From Alphaproteobacteria bacterium (GTDB lineage: Bacteria > Pseudomonadota > Alphaproteobacteria > Rhizobiales > Devosiaceae): a DNA stretch of 18,947 nucleotides. The notes under the pieces were generated by a model. The model did no database searches, was not told the DNA's origin, and saw only the letters and a program-made list of their open reading frames with translations. This document shows, piece by piece, positions 7,873-15,064 of this stretch. Positions within the stretch are counted from its first letter, which is position 1; the number at the start of each line of letters is the position of its first letter. The translations under genes were made by a program, and so were the position numbers. The stretch is from positions 1 to 18,947 of the forward strand of contig JAADFY010000169.1 in the NCBI GenBank assembly GCA_013152625.1, written 5' to 3'.

Positions 7873-7891
7873 TGAAGGTCACCAGCTAATG
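7858..7891 (+). repeat. 17-bp tandem duplication across the permease stop / ATPase start
   Basis: AAGGTCACCAGATAATG (7858-7874) is followed at once by AAGGTCACCAGCTAATG (7875-7891), with one mismatch. Each unit carries a TAATG stop-start overlap. In the first, the permease TAA (7870-7872) overlaps ATG 7872. That ATG opens a five-codon frame (MKVTS) ending at TAA 7887-7889, which overlaps the ATPase ATG at 7889. The layout is a translational relay in which ribosomes could reinitiate twice. Confidence 0.85.
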
Positions 7892-8983
7892 GTTGAAAGA
7901 CAGAAATCAGAACCCGGCACCGACCAGCAGGCCGCCTCCGTCGAGTTCAGGGGGGTCACCAAAATCTATGGAAAAACCGTAACGGCGGTGGATGACATTT
8001 CCCTGCAGATCGCCACGGGCACCCTGGTGACACTTCTGGGCCCCTCCGGCTGTGGCAAGACCACCACCCTGCGTATGATTGCCGGGCTGGAAATGACCAC
8101 GTCCGGCTCGGTCTGGATTGGCGGGGTCGATGTCACCAAACTGCCCGCCACCGACCGGGATGTATCCATGGTGTTCCAGTCCTACGCTCTTTTCCCCCAC
8201 ATGAGTGTTTTGGAAAATGTTTCCTATGGTTTGAAATTTTCCGGCTTTAACAAGGTCGACACTAAAAAACGGGCCCTGGCCGGCCTCGATCTGGTGGGCC
8301 TGGCCGACTACGGGTCCCGGCTCCCTTCTGAATTGTCCGGCGGCCAGCAGCAGCGCGTCGCGGTGGCCCGGGCGCTGGTCCTCGAACCCCAGGTGCTGCT
8401 GTTTGACGAGCCCCTGTCCAATCTGGACGCCAAGCTGCGCCGGCAGGTGCGCGAGGAAATCCGCGAAATCCAGCAAAATCTGGGCCTGACCGTCGTTTAT
8501 GTCACCCACGATCAGGAGGAAGCGCTGGCCGTTTCCGACCGGATTATCGTCATGAACAATGCCACCATCGCCCAGGATGGCACCCCCCGCGATCTATATG
8601 AGAAGCCCGCCAACAGGTTCGTGGCCGATTTTATTGGTGAGGCCAACAATCTCGTCTGCCGCATCACTGCCATCAAGGATGATACCGCCGAAGTAAAACT
8701 TGGCCCCTATACCATTAAATTGCCTGCCCGCGGCATGAAAGAGGGCGCGGCATATCTCGCTGTCCGGCCCAACAAGATCGTTCTCGGTCCCGCCAGCGCC
8801 ACCAACGCCATCCCGGGAAAAATTGTCCGCATTACCTATGTGGGCAATCACCTCGAACTCACCTTAAGCACCGATCTGGGCGATATTTTCGCCATCTCCG
8901 GCAATGTGGATGCCCCGTTCAGGCCCGACGAGGCGGTCGGGGTGACGTTCGCCGCCAAGGGCCCGGTTTTACTCCGCGACTAA
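7889..8983 (+). CDS. ABC transporter ATP-binding protein (AepV/AfuC-like, TOBE tail)
   Basis: A 364-residue cytoplasmic ATPase that powers the importer. All canonical elements are present: Walker A GPSGCGKT (51-58), Q-loop glutamine 97 in MVFQSYALFPHM, signature LSGGQQQRVAVARAL (from 149), Walker B VLLFDEP (D173, E174), D-loop SNLDAKL and H-loop histidine 207 in VTHDQEEAL. The C-terminal third is a TOBE-like beta domain of the polyamine/iron/2-AEP (CUT1-like) ATPases. ATG 7889 is chosen because it overlaps the minigene stop and has AAGG at 7875-7878; a longer upstream reading would run into the permease gene. Length is normal for the family. It forms an operon with the preceding binding protein and permease genes. 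Confidence 0.9.
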   Translation: MVERQKSEPGTDQQAASVEFRGVTKIYGKTVTAVDDISLQIATGTLVTLLGPSGCGKTTTLRMIAGLEMTTSGSVWIGGVDVTKLPATDRDVSMVFQSYALFPHMSVLENVSYGLKFSGFNKVDTKKRALAGLDLVGLADYGSRLPSELSGGQQQRVAVARALVLEPQVLLFDEPLSNLDAKLRRQVREEIREIQQNLGLTVVYVTHDQEEALAVSDRIIVMNNATIAQDGTPRDLYEKPANRFVADFIGEANNLVCRITAIKDDTAEVKLGPYTIKLPARGMKEGAAYLAVRPNKIVLGPASATNAIPGKIVRITYVGNHLELTLSTDLGDIFAISGNVDAPFRPDEAVGVTFAAKGPVLLRD

Positions 8984-9036
8984 TCCCGCAATCCCCTTTA
9001 TTGTCGGCCCGAATCGACGCCGGCAAAGGAACTCCC

Positions 9037-9837
9037 TTGGAACATCCAGTCACTTCCCGCTATGAATTCGCCAAAGGTCTGGCCCGAGAAGCGGGTGAAA
9101 AGGCGCTTGAATATTTCCGTTCCGTTGGCGAACTCGTCATAGAGCAAAAAGGCGCTCAGGACCTGGTTTCAAACGCGGACCGCGATGTGGAAACCTTCAT
9201 CCGCGCCCGGCTGGCCGCCCGGTTTCCAGACGATGCCATTGTCGGCGAGGAACAGGACAATGTTGCCGGTACATCCGGCTACACCTGGGTGATCGATCCC
9301 ATTGACGGCACCGCCAATTTTCTCACCGCCATTCCCGCCTGGTGTGTGGTTTTAGCGGTCGTTCATGACGACACCACAAAAGTCGGCGTAATATTCGAGC
9401 CCTCGGCCAATGAAATGTTCGCCGCCACCCTGGGCGGCGGCGCTGAACTGAACGGCGCCCCGATCAAGGTCTCTGCCACCCGGGGGCTGGATACCGGCAG
9501 CCTGGGGCTGGGGATGAACGGGCGCACCCCGGCCAGCCAGGTCATCTCTTTTATGGAGTTGCTGGTCGAAAAGGGCGGCATATTCTTTCGCAATGCCTCC
9601 GGCGCGCTAATGCTTGCCTATGTCGCCGCCGGGCGGCTGATCGGGTATGCCGAGCCCCACATGAACGCCTGGGACTGTCTGGCCGGTCAGTTGCTGGTGG
9701 CCGAGGCCGGCGGACGGCTGGAAAAACAAAGCGCCGACCAGATGTTGCAGACCGGCGGCCGGGTGGTGTGTTCCGCCCCCGCCATATTTGACGAACTGAT
9801 AGAAATGTCTGATCGGGCGTTCCGCGCACCGGACTGA
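9037..9837 (+). CDS. Inositol monophosphatase (IMPase) family phosphatase
   Basis: About 266 residues, cytoplasmic. Family metal-binding motifs are intact: GEE (E71), WVIDPIDGTANF (D87 and D90) and the C-terminal WDCLAGQLLVAEAGG. IMPase-family enzymes use Mg2+ to remove phosphate from inositol phosphate, sugar phosphates, histidinol phosphate or 3'-phosphoadenosine nucleotides; the substrate cannot be read from the sequence. TTG 9037 is preferred because AAAGGA (9025-9030) precedes it with good spacing. TTG 9001 would add 12 residues but has no such site. It follows the ATPase gene by 53 bp and probably ends the importer operon. Its presence suggests that an imported or intermediate phosphomonoester is dephosphorylated. 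Confidence 0.85.
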   Translation: MEHPVTSRYEFAKGLAREAGEKALEYFRSVGELVIEQKGAQDLVSNADRDVETFIRARLAARFPDDAIVGEEQDNVAGTSGYTWVIDPIDGTANFLTAIPAWCVVLAVVHDDTTKVGVIFEPSANEMFAATLGGGAELNGAPIKVSATRGLDTGSLGLGMNGRTPASQVISFMELLVEKGGIFFRNASGALMLAYVAAGRLIGYAEPHMNAWDCLAGQLLVAEAGGRLEKQSADQMLQTGGRVVCSAPAIFDELIEMSDRAFRAPD

Positions 9838-10710
9838 CTATTTTGGCCCCGCCCTTCGGGTGGCCAGTTCCATGAATGCCCCGATCAGGCGGCCCCCGGC
9901 CCGCTCTTTCAGGCACACCAGCGCCTCGTCCAATCTGATCGGGCCGCCGGTAATGTCGATTTTGACCAGCCGCGGATCATGGCCGAACTCGGCCTCCGAC
10001 ACCACGCCCACCCCGGCCCCTGAAGCCACGATCTCGCGAATGGCCTCCCGGCCCTCCACTTCAAATGCCGCCTCGATGGGCACACCGGCGCGGCGGGCCG
10101 CATTTTCCAGCGCCTCCCGGGTTTTTGATCCCGGCTCGCGCAATACCAGCGCACAGGTGGCCAGTTGCGCCAGACTGAGCGGCCCCCCCTGGCCTGCTTC
10201 GGTGTTGACGCCGGCAAAAGCCACCAGCCGGGTATGGCCCAGCGGGCGCACCATAAACCGCCGCCCGGCCGGGATTTCCCCTAAAACTCCAATGTCGGCC
10301 TCATACCCGACAAGTGCATTAATGACCGCCTCGGAATTTCCCGACCGCAACACGATGCGAATGCCCCGATGCCGGTCTGCAAACGGGGTCAGTAACTCGG
10401 TGAGTTGCAGCGGTGAGGCGGAGATAATCCGCAAGGTGCCCATGGCCACGGCCCGGTTTTCCGCCAGCAGGTCCCTGGCCTGTCGCTCCACCTCAAACAT
10501 CCGGTGCGAGATTTCGAGCAGTTTTTGCCCCGCTTCGGTCAGGGTGACCTGTTTTTTGGTCCGGTTGAACAGCAAGATGTCGTAGTCTTCCTCCAGTTTT
10601 CGAACCTGATCGGAAATGGCCGGCTGCGTAAGGTTGAGCGCGGCGGCGGCCCGGGAAAAACCGCCCTCGACGGCCACATGGTGAAAGGCACGCAATTGCA
10701 CATATCGCAT
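9838..10710 (-). CDS. LysR-family regulator, probably of phosphonate (2-AEP) catabolism
   Basis: A 290-residue transcription factor. The N-terminal winged helix-turn-helix (about residues 1-60) reads MRYVQLRAFHHVAVEGGFSR, then AALNLTQPAISDQVRKLEE and LFNRTKKQVTLTEAG. A periplasmic-binding-protein-like effector domain follows from about residue 90. It resembles the LysR group known next to 2-AEP degradation genes (TIGR03339-type), by recognition only. AAGGAG lies 6 bp before the start codon on the minus strand. It is convergent with the phosphatase gene with no intergenic base and divergent from the Na/Pi transporter gene. A perfect inverted repeat inside its own promoter suggests autoregulation. 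The inducer is probably 2-AEP or a product of it. Confidence 0.9.
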   Translation of the reverse strand: MRYVQLRAFHHVAVEGGFSRAAAALNLTQPAISDQVRKLEEDYDILLFNRTKKQVTLTEAGQKLLEISHRMFEVERQARDLLAENRAVAMGTLRIISASPLQLTELLTPFADRHRGIRIVLRSGNSEAVINALVGYEADIGVLGEIPAGRRFMVRPLGHTRLVAFAGVNTEAGQGGPLSLAQLATCALVLREPGSKTREALENAARRAGVPIEAAFEVEGREAIREIVASGAGVGVVSEAEFGHDPRLVKIDITGGPIRLDEALVCLKERAGGRLIGAFMELATRRAGPK

Positions 10711-10745
10711 TGGCCGCTCCTTGTGGTATAAGGTCAGGTAATAGT

Positions 10746-10792
10746 AGTATCAAATCTAACGATTTGAGTTGTCAATACACCATCGCGATTAT
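10746..10792. promoter_or_regulatory. Overlapping divergent promoters with a perfect 7-bp dyad (candidate LysR operator)
   Basis: TCAAATC (10750-10756) and GATTTGA (10761-10767) are exact inverted repeats with a 4-nt spacer, and two offset T-N11-A words lie within them. On the minus strand a perfect TTGACA (10775-10770) is followed after 18 bp by GATACT (10751-10746), a fair promoter for the lysR gene. On the plus strand TTGAGT (10764-10769) is followed after 17 bp by GATTAT (10787-10792), a fair promoter toward the Na/Pi transporter. The dyad covers the lysR spacer and touches the other -35, as expected for a LysR site acting in both directions. Confidence 0.6.
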
Positions 10793-10807
10793 GCGCGTTT
10801 GATTTCT

Positions 10808-10914
10808 TTCGTGCCCTGATCCCGTTTCGCGCCGGTGCCGCAAGGCATTCAGGACCTGCGAAACGGCACTGGCTTGCAGGCCCCCGGGCGCCGCTGGCCG
10901 GTCGCAGGCACGAA
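10808..10914 (+). promoter_or_regulatory. Possible folded leader RNA before the Na/Pi transporter
   Basis: TTCGTGCC (10808-10815) pairs with GGCACGAA (10907-10914). Inside, CCGTTTCGC (10822-10830) pairs with GCGAAACGG (10858-10866). Inside that, TGCC (10836-10839) and GGCA (10844-10847) close a GCAA tetraloop of the GNRA type. The proposed plus-strand promoter would start transcription near 10799, just before the outer helix. The helix ends shortly before GGAG (10921-10924) and the start codon. It matches no riboswitch class I recognise. The DNA is GC-rich, so chance pairing cannot be excluded. Confidence 0.35.
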
Positions 10915-10933
10915 TATATTGGAGTGAACCTGA

Positions 10934-12607
10934 GTGAACCTTGTTTTTATCCTCGTGCAATTGGCCGGGGCGGTGATGCTTTTGCTCTATTCGGTACGCA
11001 TGGTGCGCACCGGTGTCGAGCGCGCTTCGGGTCCGGCCCTGCGCCGAGCCATTGCCAATCCGGCCCGGGGCCGTCTGGCCAGCGCTGCGGTCGGCGGTGG
11101 CGTGGCCATCCTGTTGCAAAGCGCAACGGCCACATCGGTTCTGGCCGCCGGGTTTGCCGCCGGCGGGCTGGTGACCATTGGCGGCGGCCTGGCCATGCTG
11201 CTTGGTGCCGACCTTGGCACGGCGATTGTCGTTCAGTTTCTGTCCCTTAATTTGACCTTCCTGATCCCGGTGCTGTTGCTGGCCGGCGGCTGGCTGTTTC
11301 TCAAATTTGACGCCCGCGTCTTAAAACAGATCGGGCGCGTTTTCATGGGCATCGCCTTTATACTTCTGGCCCTGAAAATGATCGGAGAGGCCACCACCCC
11401 CCTCAAGCAATCCGAATTCATGCCCTTTATTGCCGGCTATCTCGCCGGCGATTACGTCACCGCTTTTATCGCCGGGGTGGTGTTCACGTTCATGATCCAC
11501 TCTTCGGTGGCCGCGGTGCTCATGATCGCGGCGTTTTCCGCCCAGGGCATTTTGCCTTTTGAGGCCGGTCTGCCGCTAATTTTGGGAGCCAATGTCGGCG
11601 GCGGCCTGATCGCGGTCTGGCTGACTCGGGGGCTGGGCCGGGTGGCCCGGCGCCTGCCACTGGGAAATCTGATTTTTCGATCCACCGGGGCCCTGCTGGT
11701 GCTGTTGGTCCTGGGGTTCTTTGATCTGCCGTTTCTGGCCATAGGCGCTGACGCCAGCCGCCAGGTGGTCAATTTTCACCTCGCATTCAATCTGGCCCTG
11801 TTGCTGCTCTGTCTGCCGTTCATTGCCCCCATGGAAAAGCTGGTCAAATTCCTGTTGCCGGAAATTGCCACCCCCGAGGATGCCGCCGAGCGATTGCGCC
11901 CCGCCAGTGCCCTGGATCGCACGGTCATGGATCAGCCGGGCCTGGCCCTTGCCAGCGCCACAAGGGAATTGTTGCGCATGAGCGAACTGGTCGAGGTCAT
12001 GATCCGCCCGGTGATGGAGTTTTTCGAGACCGGCGATCGCGTGCAGATCGAGCGCATTCGCCGGCTGGACAGCCAGGTCAACGAAGCCCACACCGAGATC
12101 AAGCTCTACATAGCCCAGGTTAATCGCGGCGCCCTGACCGCCACCGATTCCGAGCGGGGCATGGAGTTGACCAGCTTTGCCATCAATCTCGAACGCGTCG
12201 GCGATATTGTTGCCAAGAACCTGCTCAATCTGGTTCTGGTCAAACACAAAAAGGGCCTGCGCTTTTCCGACGATGGCTGGAAAGAGCTTACCAATCTGCA
12301 TGACCGGGTCATGGCCAACATGCAGTTGGCGCTAAACGTTCTTGTTTCCGAGGACATTGAATCGGCCCGTCAGCTTATTGTCGAAAAGGACCGGATGCGC
12401 AAACTGGAACGACAAAGCCATGAGCGCCATCTTGCCCGTCTCAAGGGCGGTGCCGTGGAAAGTATCGAATCCTCCGATGCCCATCTCGAAATCGTGCGAA
12501 GCCTGCGCGAGATCAATTCCCTGTTCGCAACCATTGCCGTTTCCATTCTGTCCCGCCATGGCCTGCTGCGCGATACACGGCTGGTTGAGGTCGAAGATGG
12601 CTCATAA
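10934..12607 (+). CDS. Na/Pi cotransporter family protein with C-terminal PhoU-like domain
   Basis: A 557-residue inner-membrane protein. The N-terminal half carries two inverted Na/Pi repeats: one with LLQSATATSVLAAGFAAGG (canonical QSSSATT-type motif) and one with MIHSSVAAVLMIAAFSAQG. From about residue 340 a soluble helical PhoU-like region follows (SATRELLRMSELVEVMIRPV, then SFAINLERVGDIVAKNL). The architecture matches E. coli YjbB, which has been linked to phosphate export. GTG 10934 is used with GGAG at 10921-10924; GTGAACCT is repeated at 10924 and 10934, so the true start is slightly uncertain. It heads the phnW-phnX gene set. A plausible role is to expel Pi released from phosphonates when they serve as nitrogen or carbon source; import is the alternative. 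Confidence 0.88.
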   Translation: MNLVFILVQLAGAVMLLLYSVRMVRTGVERASGPALRRAIANPARGRLASAAVGGGVAILLQSATATSVLAAGFAAGGLVTIGGGLAMLLGADLGTAIVVQFLSLNLTFLIPVLLLAGGWLFLKFDARVLKQIGRVFMGIAFILLALKMIGEATTPLKQSEFMPFIAGYLAGDYVTAFIAGVVFTFMIHSSVAAVLMIAAFSAQGILPFEAGLPLILGANVGGGLIAVWLTRGLGRVARRLPLGNLIFRSTGALLVLLVLGFFDLPFLAIGADASRQVVNFHLAFNLALLLLCLPFIAPMEKLVKFLLPEIATPEDAAERLRPASALDRTVMDQPGLALASATRELLRMSELVEVMIRPVMEFFETGDRVQIERIRRLDSQVNEAHTEIKLYIAQVNRGALTATDSERGMELTSFAINLERVGDIVAKNLLNLVLVKHKKGLRFSDDGWKELTNLHDRVMANMQLALNVLVSEDIESARQLIVEKDRMRKLERQSHERHLARLKGGAVESIESSDAHLEIVRSLREINSLFATIAVSILSRHGLLRDTRLVEVEDGS

Positions 12608-12646
12608 GTAAAATCGATGACATCATTCGAAATATAGATTTTACTT
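12606..12646. promoter_or_regulatory. 10-bp inverted repeat between the Na/Pi transporter and phnW
   Basis: AAGTAAAATC (12606-12615) and GATTTTACTT (12637-12646) are perfect inverted repeats around a 21-nt loop, and the transporter stop TAA lies at the edge of the left arm. The loop holds the small palindrome GATGACATC (12616-12624). The stem is AT-rich and the T run is short, so it would be a weak terminator at best. It may be an attenuator or an operator ahead of phnW. The 93-bp gap is the largest inside this gene set before phnX. Confidence 0.45.
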
Positions 12647-12700
12647 TCCCTTGGCTCCTGCCTAATTTTCCCCGATTGTTACGTGGAAAAGGCCCCGGCC

Positions 12701-14023
12701 ATGATCTCCGAACAGCCCAAAACCGGAAACGGCGCACCCCTTGAAAACGGCGCCGCGTATTCCCGACATTCCGCTGTAAACGCAGCTCCCCTTCCGCCGC
12801 CCCTGTCTGGCGAACCCTGGCTTTTAACCCCCGGTCCCCTGACCACCTCGGCCGCTGTCAAGCGCGCCATGCTGCGCGACTGGGGGTCCTGGGATGATGA
12901 TTTTCGTACCCTGACCGCTCAGATGCGCCAAAAGCTGGTCGCCATGATTGAGCCCGGTCCTGCCGGCGGTGATTTGCCCGGTGAACATGCATTCGATTGC
13001 GTGCCCATGCAGGGCAGTGGCACATTTGCCGTTGAGGCCATGCTGGGCTCGTTTCTGGGAGCGAATTCAAAGTCTCTGGTTCTGGTCAATGGCGCCTATG
13101 GCCGGCGGATTGTGCAGACCCTGGCCTACCTGGGGCAAAAAACAGTGGTGATCGACAAGGGCGATTATTTGCCGCCCCGGGGTGCCGAAGTTGCAGAAGC
13201 CCTGATCGCCGATCCGCGCATTACCCATGTCATTGTCGTCCATTGCGAGACCAGTTCGGGCATTTTGAACCCGTTACGCGAAATTTCCGAAGTGGTGCGC
13301 AAAGCGGGCAGAAAACTGCTTGTGGATTCAATGAGCGCCTTTGGTGCATTACCCTTCAAATCTGCCGAAATCGAATTTGAGGCCATGGTCGCCTCCGCCA
13401 ACAAATGTTTCGAAGGGGTGCCCGGTTTTGGTTTTGTCATCGCCCGCAAAAGCGCTTTGGCCGCCACCAAGGGCAACGCCCGTTCCTTAAGCCTTGATGT
13501 TCACGCCCAGTGGGCGCATCTGGAGAAAACCGGCCAGTGGCGGTTCACCCCGCCCACCCACGCCGTTGCCGCCTTCATGTGCGCCTTAAAGGAGCACACG
13601 GCAGAGGGTGGCGCTATCGGGCGCTGCGCCCGCTACACCGAAAACCGCGACACCTTGGTGGCCGGAATGCGCGATCTGGGGTTTGAGACCCTGCTTAAGG
13701 ACCGCTGGCAGTCGCCGATTATTGTTACGTTTTTCAATCCCGCCGATCCGCAATTTCACTTTGAGCGCTTTTATGAAGAACTCAAATCCCGCGGCTTCAT
13801 TATCTATCCCGGCAAGCTCACCACCGTCGACAGCTTTAGGATCGGCTGCATTGGCCGGCTGGACAAAGCCGTCATGGGTGAACTGGTTGATGCCGTCCGC
13901 CAGGCGTTGACAGCCATGGGTGTCAAACGGGCGAGCCCGCCGCAAAAAGCCCTCTTCGAACGCGAGCGATCAAGAGAATTGCTCGACCCGGCCCCAATTC
14001 AATCCCCAAACCCGTCGCTTTGA
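12701..14023 (+). CDS. phnW: 2-aminoethylphosphonate:pyruvate transaminase
   Basis: A 440-residue PLP-dependent class V aminotransferase. PhnW converts 2-AEP and pyruvate to phosphonoacetaldehyde and L-alanine in the cytoplasm, the first step of the phosphonatase pathway. Diagnostic segments are LLTPGPLTTS, MLRDWGSWDDDF, MQGSGTFAVEAM, VHCETSSGILNP and VDSMSAFGALP with the PLP-ring aspartate. The Schiff-base lysine is in SANKCFEGVPGFGFV (about K235). GGAAAAGG at 12684-12691 supports ATG 12701; GTG 12683 is an alternative. Compared with typical PhnW of about 370 residues, there are roughly 40 extra residues before LLTPGP and about 25 at the C-terminus, both rich in Pro, Ala and Ser. It lies 26 bp before phnX. 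Confidence 0.95.
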   Translation: MISEQPKTGNGAPLENGAAYSRHSAVNAAPLPPPLSGEPWLLTPGPLTTSAAVKRAMLRDWGSWDDDFRTLTAQMRQKLVAMIEPGPAGGDLPGEHAFDCVPMQGSGTFAVEAMLGSFLGANSKSLVLVNGAYGRRIVQTLAYLGQKTVVIDKGDYLPPRGAEVAEALIADPRITHVIVVHCETSSGILNPLREISEVVRKAGRKLLVDSMSAFGALPFKSAEIEFEAMVASANKCFEGVPGFGFVIARKSALAATKGNARSLSLDVHAQWAHLEKTGQWRFTPPTHAVAAFMCALKEHTAEGGAIGRCARYTENRDTLVAGMRDLGFETLLKDRWQSPIIVTFFNPADPQFHFERFYEELKSRGFIIYPGKLTTVDSFRIGCIGRLDKAVMGELVDAVRQALTAMGVKRASPPQKALFERERSRELLDPAPIQSPNPSL

Positions 14024-14049
14024 ATCCAAAAACAGTCAGGAAAATATAA

Positions 14050-14889
14050 ATGTCCCATTTTGTCTATTCGCGTTCATATCGTGGCCCCGTTAAAGCCCTC
14101 ATACTCGACTGGAGCGGCACCACGGCCGATGCCTGGGTAGTGGCCCCGGCGGTGGTGTTTGTGGATGTGTTTGCCAAACATGGCGTGACCATCACCATGG
14201 CCGAAGCCCGTGGCCCCATGGGGCTGCGCAAGGATTTGCATATCAAGGCGCTAACCGAGGTTCCCACCATTGCCGAGCGCTGGAAATCGGTCCATGGCAG
14301 TTTGCCCGGTCAGCCGGAGGTGGACGCCATGTTTGCCGATTTTGTGCCCATGCAGTTAGCCTGCCTGCACAAATACACCGACCTTCTGCCCGGCGTCGCC
14401 GAAGTGGTTTCACGGGTGCAGGCCACCGGCGTCAAGATCGGCTCCACCACCGGATTCACCCGGCCCATGGTCGATATTCTCGAAGAAGAAGCCGCAAAAC
14501 AGGGATATCGCCCCGATGCTTCTGTGGCGGGCGATGAAGTGGCCCATGGCGCCCGGCCCGCGCCACACATGGTATACAAAAATCTCGACCTGCTCGGCAT
14601 TGATACCATCGCCTCGGTCATTAAGGTCGATGACACGGTTTCCGGCGTTGGCGAAGCGCTTAATGCCGGGTGCTGGGGCGTCGGGCTGGTGCGCTATTCG
14701 AACTATATGGATGTGGACACCCCCGAAGAGGGCCGGGCGCTTTCCCCCAAAGAGCTCGAACGGCGGATGGCCATTACCCGCGATATTTTAGAGCGGGCCG
14801 GGGCCCACTATGTCATTGACGATCTAAGGGACATTGAGCCGGTAATTGAAGATGTCAATGCCCGGCTGGCCCGGGGGGAGCGCCCCTGA
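14050..14889 (+). CDS. phnX: Phosphonoacetaldehyde hydrolase (phosphonatase)
   Basis: A 279-residue HAD-superfamily enzyme that hydrolyses phosphonoacetaldehyde to acetaldehyde and Pi, the second step after PhnW. The nucleophile motif is LDWSGTTAD with D20. The lysine that forms the Schiff base with the substrate aldehyde is in RGPMGLRKDLH (K61); both align with the known D12 and K53 of the Bacillus enzyme at a constant offset. Later HAD motifs are IGSTTGFT and VIKVDDTVSGVGEALNAG. The motif has Ser where many homologs have Ala (DWAGT), a mild change. ATG 14050 has AGGA at 14039-14042 upstream. No obvious terminator follows; the next 319 bp hold a repeat fragment and a duplicated gene start. 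Confidence 0.95.
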   Translation: MSHFVYSRSYRGPVKALILDWSGTTADAWVVAPAVVFVDVFAKHGVTITMAEARGPMGLRKDLHIKALTEVPTIAERWKSVHGSLPGQPEVDAMFADFVPMQLACLHKYTDLLPGVAEVVSRVQATGVKIGSTTGFTRPMVDILEEEAAKQGYRPDASVAGDEVAHGARPAPHMVYKNLDLLGIDTIASVIKVDDTVSGVGEALNAGCWGVGLVRYSNYMDVDTPEEGRALSPKELERRMAITRDILERAGAHYVIDDLRDIEPVIEDVNARLARGERP

Positions 14890-14947
14890 CTGCGGGTTGG
14901 TTGCAGGCGCCGGCAAAAGTTCGGCAGGCCATGGCACAAGCCTTTCG

Positions 14948-14989
14948 CGTCATTGCGAGCGAACCGGAGGGAGCGCGGCAATCCAGTTT
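14948..14989. repeat. Half copy of the CGTCATTGCGAG palindromic repeat
   Basis: CGTCATTGCGAGCGA (14948-14962) and then GGGAGCGCGGCAATCCAGTTT-like sequence at 14969-14989 repeat the left half of the element at 4196-4293, with six instead of seven bases between the conserved blocks. No matching right arm is found downstream, so this is a truncated copy. It lies 59 bp after phnX, in the 319-bp gap before the EamA gene, close to a second rearrangement (the duplication at 15065-15267). Confidence 0.7.
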
Positions 14990-15064
14990 TTTCTGGCCAT
15001 GGCCGTGTTGCGCCGCAGGCCCGGTGCGGAGCGCCGAGATGGCCTTAAGACAGAAAAACTCTCC

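Noticed and set aside
7907..8509. A 200-codon frame antisense to the ABC ATPase gene
   Set aside because: It mirrors the Walker and signature region of the real gene and has no motifs of its own.
4585..8983. Annotating the importer as a ferric iron transporter
   Set aside because: The family resemblance is general; no iron-linked genes are nearby and the context is phosphonate and organophosphate metabolism.
9860..10585. A 241-codon frame antisense to the LysR gene
   Set aside because: The opposite strand encodes a clear LysR regulator with helix-turn-helix; the antisense product is Ser/Arg/Pro-rich, as expected from GC-rich shadow frames.
11576..12301. A 241-codon frame antisense to the Na/Pi transporter gene
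   Set aside because: The sense protein has intact transporter and PhoU motifs; the antisense product is Gln/Gly/His-rich without recognisable motifs.
12606..12646. The AT-rich inverted repeat as a strong terminator
   Set aside because: The loop is 21 nt, the stem is AT-rich, and the T tract after it is interrupted; phnW directly follows and probably needs read-through or its own promoter.
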